Positions 14,949 through 15,203 of a DNA stretch of 15,203 nucleotides are shown here, piece by piece. The position numbers and the translations under genes are program-made. Under the pieces are notes generated by a model. That model had not been told where the DNA came from. It ran no database searches and saw only the letters and a list, made by a program, of their open reading frames with translations. Location of the stretch: contig JAUYMV010000018.1 in the NCBI GenBank assembly GCA_030698645.1, forward strand, positions 1-15,203. Direction: 5' to 3'. This stretch comes from Mesorhizobium sp. (GTDB lineage: Bacteria; Pseudomonadota; Alphaproteobacteria; Rhizobiales; Rhizobiaceae). Every line of letters begins with the position of its first letter. The first letter of the stretch is position 1.

Positions 14949-14970
14949 GGGCGCGGCCTCGGCCGCGCCC
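14949..14970 (+). terminator. Intercistronic hairpin between rpsB and tsf
   Basis: GGGCGCGGC pairs perfectly with GCCGCGCCC around CTCG, 18 bases after the rpsB stop. There is no T-run directly after it (CCCACATTCG follows), so it is probably a partial terminator or an RNA-stabilising hairpin that sets the S2 to EF-Ts ratio, not a full stop. Similar rpsB-tsf hairpins are known in enterobacteria. Confidence 0.6.
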
Positions 14971-15034
14971 CCCACATTCGAGGCGCACGATTTCGGTCGC
15001 GCGCCATCATTGTTTTTGAATGGAAGAGGCTGAG

Positions 15035-15203
15035 ATGACCATTACGGCGGCACAGGTGAAAGAACTGCGCGAGATGACCGGCGCGGGCATGATGGACTGC
15101 AAGGCGGCGCTGAACGAGACCGGCGGCAACCTCGAGGAGGCCGTCGACTGGCTGCGCAAGAAGGGCATCTCCAAGGCCGACAAGAAGGCGAGCCGCACGG
15201 CCG
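15035..15203 (+). CDS. tsf: Elongation factor Ts, N-terminal fragment (window edge)
   Basis: EF-Ts regenerates EF-Tu-GTP by displacing GDP during translation. Only the first 56 residues are in the window. They form the N-terminal UBA-like domain, with [20 protein letters not shown] and the conserved [12 protein letters not shown] that contacts EF-Tu, followed by [24 protein letters not shown] lies five bases before ATG 15035. The 103-base gap from rpsB contains the GC-rich hairpin and no other promoter that I can see, so it is likely co-transcribed with rpsB. The gene is cut only by the end of the sequence; nothing suggests it is broken. Confidence 0.97.
   Translation, partial: MTITAAQVKELREMTGAGMMDCKAALNETGGNLEEAVDWLRKKGISKADKKASRTA

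Overview
The window is a GC-rich, densely packed chromosomal segment from an alphaproteobacterium, most likely order Rhizobiales and probably a Mesorhizobium/Phyllobacteriaceae relative. The basis is protein resemblance (ClpS, ClpA, S2, EF-Ts and the DUF1849/EipB protein all look rhizobial), the clpSA-to-rpsB-tsf neighbourhood, promoters close to the alphaproteobacterial CTTGAC-N17-CTATAT pattern, and a two-palindrome intergenic repeat of the rhizobial RIME type. The genus is inference; no rRNA or tRNA gene is present. Nearly all genes are housekeeping or conserved. I see no phage, insertion sequence, CRISPR array or toxin-antitoxin module.

Left part (1-5331): a leftward, edge-truncated membrane PAS-GGDEF-EAL protein that makes and/or degrades cyclic di-GMP. 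It is divergent from clpS-clpA, the N-end-rule adaptor and AAA+ unfoldase of the ClpAP protease. A strong bidirectional terminator closes clpSA.

Middle (5356-9117): a leftward pair encodes an AMT1-like ammonium transporter followed by a 57-residue single-span membrane protein, both ending at the same terminator. Divergent from it is azlC-azlD (branched-chain amino-acid exporter, ATGA overlap). It converges on a HIT-family hydrolase, which is itself divergent from an SMR multidrug exporter.

Right-middle (9083-12651): a leftward operon ridA - glycerophosphodiester phosphodiesterase - COG3146/DUF482 acyltransferase-like gene. Its last gene overlaps the SMR gene tail to tail by 35 bp. ridA is divergent from eipB, a periplasmic envelope-integrity protein with exactly two cysteines; a 14-bp perfect palindrome sits on the predicted eipB -10 box. 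A RIME-like element follows eipB.

Right end (12725-15203): an orphan soluble PAS-HisKA_2 histidine kinase (leftward), then rpsB with a good promoter and a structured leader, an intercistronic hairpin, and the start of tsf.

The most interesting leads are the AmtB-linked small membrane protein, the two perfect palindromes at divergent promoter regions, the rpsB leader with competing pairings, and the SMR gene lying between HIT and the acyltransferase gene. None is proof of a new system.
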